Assembly (NCBI GenBank): GCA_945927915.1
Contig: CAMEMX010000085.1
Location: 1-6,501 of the forward strand
From: an uncultured Clostridia bacterium
GTDB lineage: Bacteria; Bacillota; Clostridia; Oscillospirales; Oscillospiraceae
Length of the DNA: 6,501 bases
Reading direction: 5' to 3'
Below, in pieces: positions 5,168 through 6,501 of the stretch (positions are counted from its first letter, which is position 1; each line of letters opens with the position of its first letter). Both the position numbers and the translations under genes were made by a program. Below the pieces are notes generated by a model that worked only from the letters and a program-made list of their open reading frames with translations, did no database searches and was not told the DNA's origin.

Positions 5168-6352
5168 ATGACGACAATCGACATTTATTCCGGCTTTTTG
5201 GGCGCTGGCAAGACCACGCTCATCAAAAAAATGATCCGCGAGGCTTATTGCGGTGAGCAGATCGTTCTGATCGAAAACGAGTTCGGCGAGATCGGCATCG
5301 ACGGCGGCTTTATGAAGGAGGCCGGGATTCAGGTCAACGAGATGAATTCCGGCTGCATCTGCTGCTCCCTCGTCGGGGACTTCGGCAAGGCGCTTGCGCA
5401 GGTCATCCGCGAGTACCACCCGGACCGCATCCTGATCGAGCCGTCCGGCGTCGGCAAGCTCAGCGACGTTGTCGGCGCGGTGCAGCGCGTAGCGACCGAC
5501 GATGTGCAGCTCGGCTGCTTTGTCACCGTTGCCGACGCCACGAAGTGCAAGATCTATCTGAAGAATTTCGGTGAGTTTTACTCCAACCAGATCGAAACGG
5601 CGTCTGCCATCATTCTCAGCCGCACTTCCACCATTTCCGGGGAAAAGCTCGATGCCGCAATCGCCCTGCTGCGCGAGCACAATCAAAAGGCCGTCATCAT
5701 CACGACCCCGTGGGAGCAGCTCGACGGCAAGCAGATCCTGGAGGCGATGCAGCACCAGCACTCGCTGACGGATGAGCTTTCGGAGATGATCGAGCAGGCG
5801 CGTGCACATGAAGAAGAGGACGATGATGACGACGACTGCTGCTGCCACCACGACCATGATGACGAGCACGAACATGAGCATCACCACGAGCATGACGAGC
5901 ATTGCTGCCACCATGATGATGACGAGGATGAACATGAGCATCATCACGAACACGATGCACATTGCGGCCATCACGACCATGACCACGAGGATGAACACGA
6001 GCATCATCACGAGCATGATGCGCATTGCTGCCATCACGACCATGAGCATCATCACCATCATCATGGGCACGATGCCGACGAGATCTTCCAGAGCTGGGGC
6101 GTTGAGACGCACAAGAAGTTTACCGCCGACGAGATCCGGGCCGCACTTGCCGCGCTGGACAATGAGGAGACCTACGGCATCGTCCTGCGTGCCAAGGGCA
6201 TCGTGCAGGCGACGGACGGGAGCTGGCTGCATTTTGACCATGTGCCGGGCGAGATCGACGTCAGAAGCGGCAGCGCCGAGGTCACGGGCAGACTGTGCGT
6301 CATCGGCTCGAAGCTGAACGAAGCCGCCGTCGCCGCCCTTTTCGGCGTGTAA
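5168..6352 (+). CDS. CobW/COG0523-family P-loop metallochaperone with His-rich metal-binding insertion
   Basis: A 394-residue cytoplasmic protein. Family features: Walker A GFLGAGKT (residues 9-16), ENEFGEIGID (36-45), the metal-binding CxCC motif GCICC with Cys63, Cys65 and Cys66, and the Walker B/G3-like EPSG (91-94). COG0523 proteins bind and hydrolyse GTP and deliver metals such as zinc or cobalt to client proteins. The NKxD guanine-specificity site is replaced by SRTS (151-154). Between the GTPase and the C-terminal domain lies an acidic/His/Cys insertion at about 213-303, with 38 His between 226 and 301, eight Cys, and a His6 run (294-299). The CobW C-terminal domain follows (about 304-394, with YGIVLRAKG and WLHFDHVPGE). 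The frame extends far upstream, but the ATG at 5168 directly precedes the Walker A strand and follows a promoter and ribosome site; the upstream part is antisense to the membrane transferase. The gene is probably zinc-related, co-transcribed with the next CobW-like gene 12 bases downstream. Confidence 0.93.
   Translation: MTTIDIYSGFLGAGKTTLIKKMIREAYCGEQIVLIENEFGEIGIDGGFMKEAGIQVNEMNSGCICCSLVGDFGKALAQVIREYHPDRILIEPSGVGKLSDVVGAVQRVATDDVQLGCFVTVADATKCKIYLKNFGEFYSNQIETASAIILSRTSTISGEKLDAAIALLREHNQKAVIITTPWEQLDGKQILEAMQHQHSLTDELSEMIEQARAHEEEDDDDDDCCCHHDHDDEHEHEHHHEHDEHCCHHDDDEDEHEHHHEHDAHCGHHDHDHEDEHEHHHEHDAHCCHHDHEHHHHHHGHDADEIFQSWGVETHKKFTADEIRAALAALDNEETYGIVLRAKGIVQATDGSWLHFDHVPGEIDVRSGSAEVTGRLCVIGSKLNEAAVAALFGV
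5867..6052 (+). repeat. Tandem repeat coding for His/Cys/acidic units inside the CobW-family gene
   Basis: Three units of 20, 21 and 21 codons (5867-5926, 5927-5989, 5990-6052) encode the pattern DEHEHHHEHDAHC(C/G)HHDH with small changes. Units two and three share 54 of 63 bases; most differences are third-codon changes that keep the residue. A fourth, partial unit (CCCHHDH, from about 5834) precedes them. The Cys-His clusters occur at residues 224-227, 246-249, 266-269 (CGHH) and 287-290. The repeat is protein coding, not an intergenic element. Confidence 0.85.
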
Positions 6353-6364
6353 GGAGGAACCGCC

Positions 6365-6501
6365 ATGCCGATTCCGGTCTATGCGTTCACCGGCTTTCTC
6401 GACGCCGGAAAGACGAAGTTCATTCAGGAGACGCTCTGTGACACGCGCTTTAACGCCGGAGAGCGCACGCTGCTGCTGATCTGCGAGGAGGGCGAAGAGG
6501 A
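6365..6501 (+). CDS. Second CobW-like P-loop GTPase, N-terminal 45 residues, cut by window edge
   Basis: The ATG at 6365 follows AAGGAGG (6351-6357) by 7 bases, and the TAA of the preceding gene overlaps this ribosome site, so the two genes are tightly coupled. The visible protein begins MPIPVYAFTGFLDAGKTKFI. Its Walker A is GFLDAGKT (residues 10-17), with Asp where the first CobW protein has Gly, followed by a second strand, TLLLICEEGEE. This is the fold start of the CobW/HypB/UreG GTPase group (SIMIBI class). It is clearly not a duplicate of the first gene, because its sequence after the P-loop differs. Whether it has CxCC or NKxD cannot be seen. Its placement suggests a partner in metal handling. 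Such pairs, sometimes with a permease, occur in clostridia as I recall, but nothing beyond the window edge is visible. Confidence 0.85.
   Translation, partial: MPIPVYAFTGFLDAGKTKFIQETLCDTRFNAGERTLLLICEEGEE

Noticed and set aside
5036..6241. 401-residue minus-strand frame with a Met/Val-rich hydrophobic stretch
   Set aside because: The hydrophobic stretch is just the reverse reading of His, Asp and Glu codons in the metal-binding repeat; no ribosome site and no conserved motif.

Overview
The window looks like a chromosome segment from a moderately GC-rich Gram-positive anaerobe, most likely a clostridial (Oscillospirales-type) Firmicute. This is inferred from strong GGAGG-type ribosome binding sites, AT-rich intergenic regions with sigma-A-like promoters between GC-rich genes, a five-TM LtaS-like enzyme, and a tandem pair of CobW-family proteins. 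No RNA gene, insertion sequence, CRISPR array or attachment site is visible. No gene-free stretch reaches 300 bases; the two largest gaps (about 135 and 200 bases) hold promoters and a hairpin.

Layout. Four genes run on the minus strand from about 4966 to the left edge. The first unit is an LtaS-like phosphoglycerol transferase/sulfatase-fold membrane protein (2930-4966), overlapped by 14 bases by a PaaI-like hotdog thioesterase (2530-2943). The second unit is an AMP-forming acyl-CoA ligase (757-2394) followed 30 bases later by the N-terminal half of a sodium:solute symporter (1-726, cut by the window edge). Between the units lie a sigma-A-like promoter whose -35 to -10 interval is filled by a 26-bp near-perfect palindrome (probable operator), and a terminator-like hairpin in the ligase leader. 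On the plus strand, a divergent promoter (5067-5095) leads into a CobW/COG0523 protein carrying a very His/Cys/Asp/Glu-rich insertion (5168-6352). The start of a second, different CobW-like P-loop protein follows (6365 to the right edge).

How the genes may work together. The symporter plus ligase pair reads as import of a carboxylate driven by Na+ followed by CoA activation, with expression controlled at the palindromic operator and possibly by attenuation; the substrate cannot be read from sequence. The membrane transferase and thioesterase are translationally coupled, but their functional link is unclear. The two CobW-like proteins look like a metal (probably zinc) handling module; the first lacks the usual NKxD guanine-specificity motif and has four Cys-His clusters within a diverged repeat.
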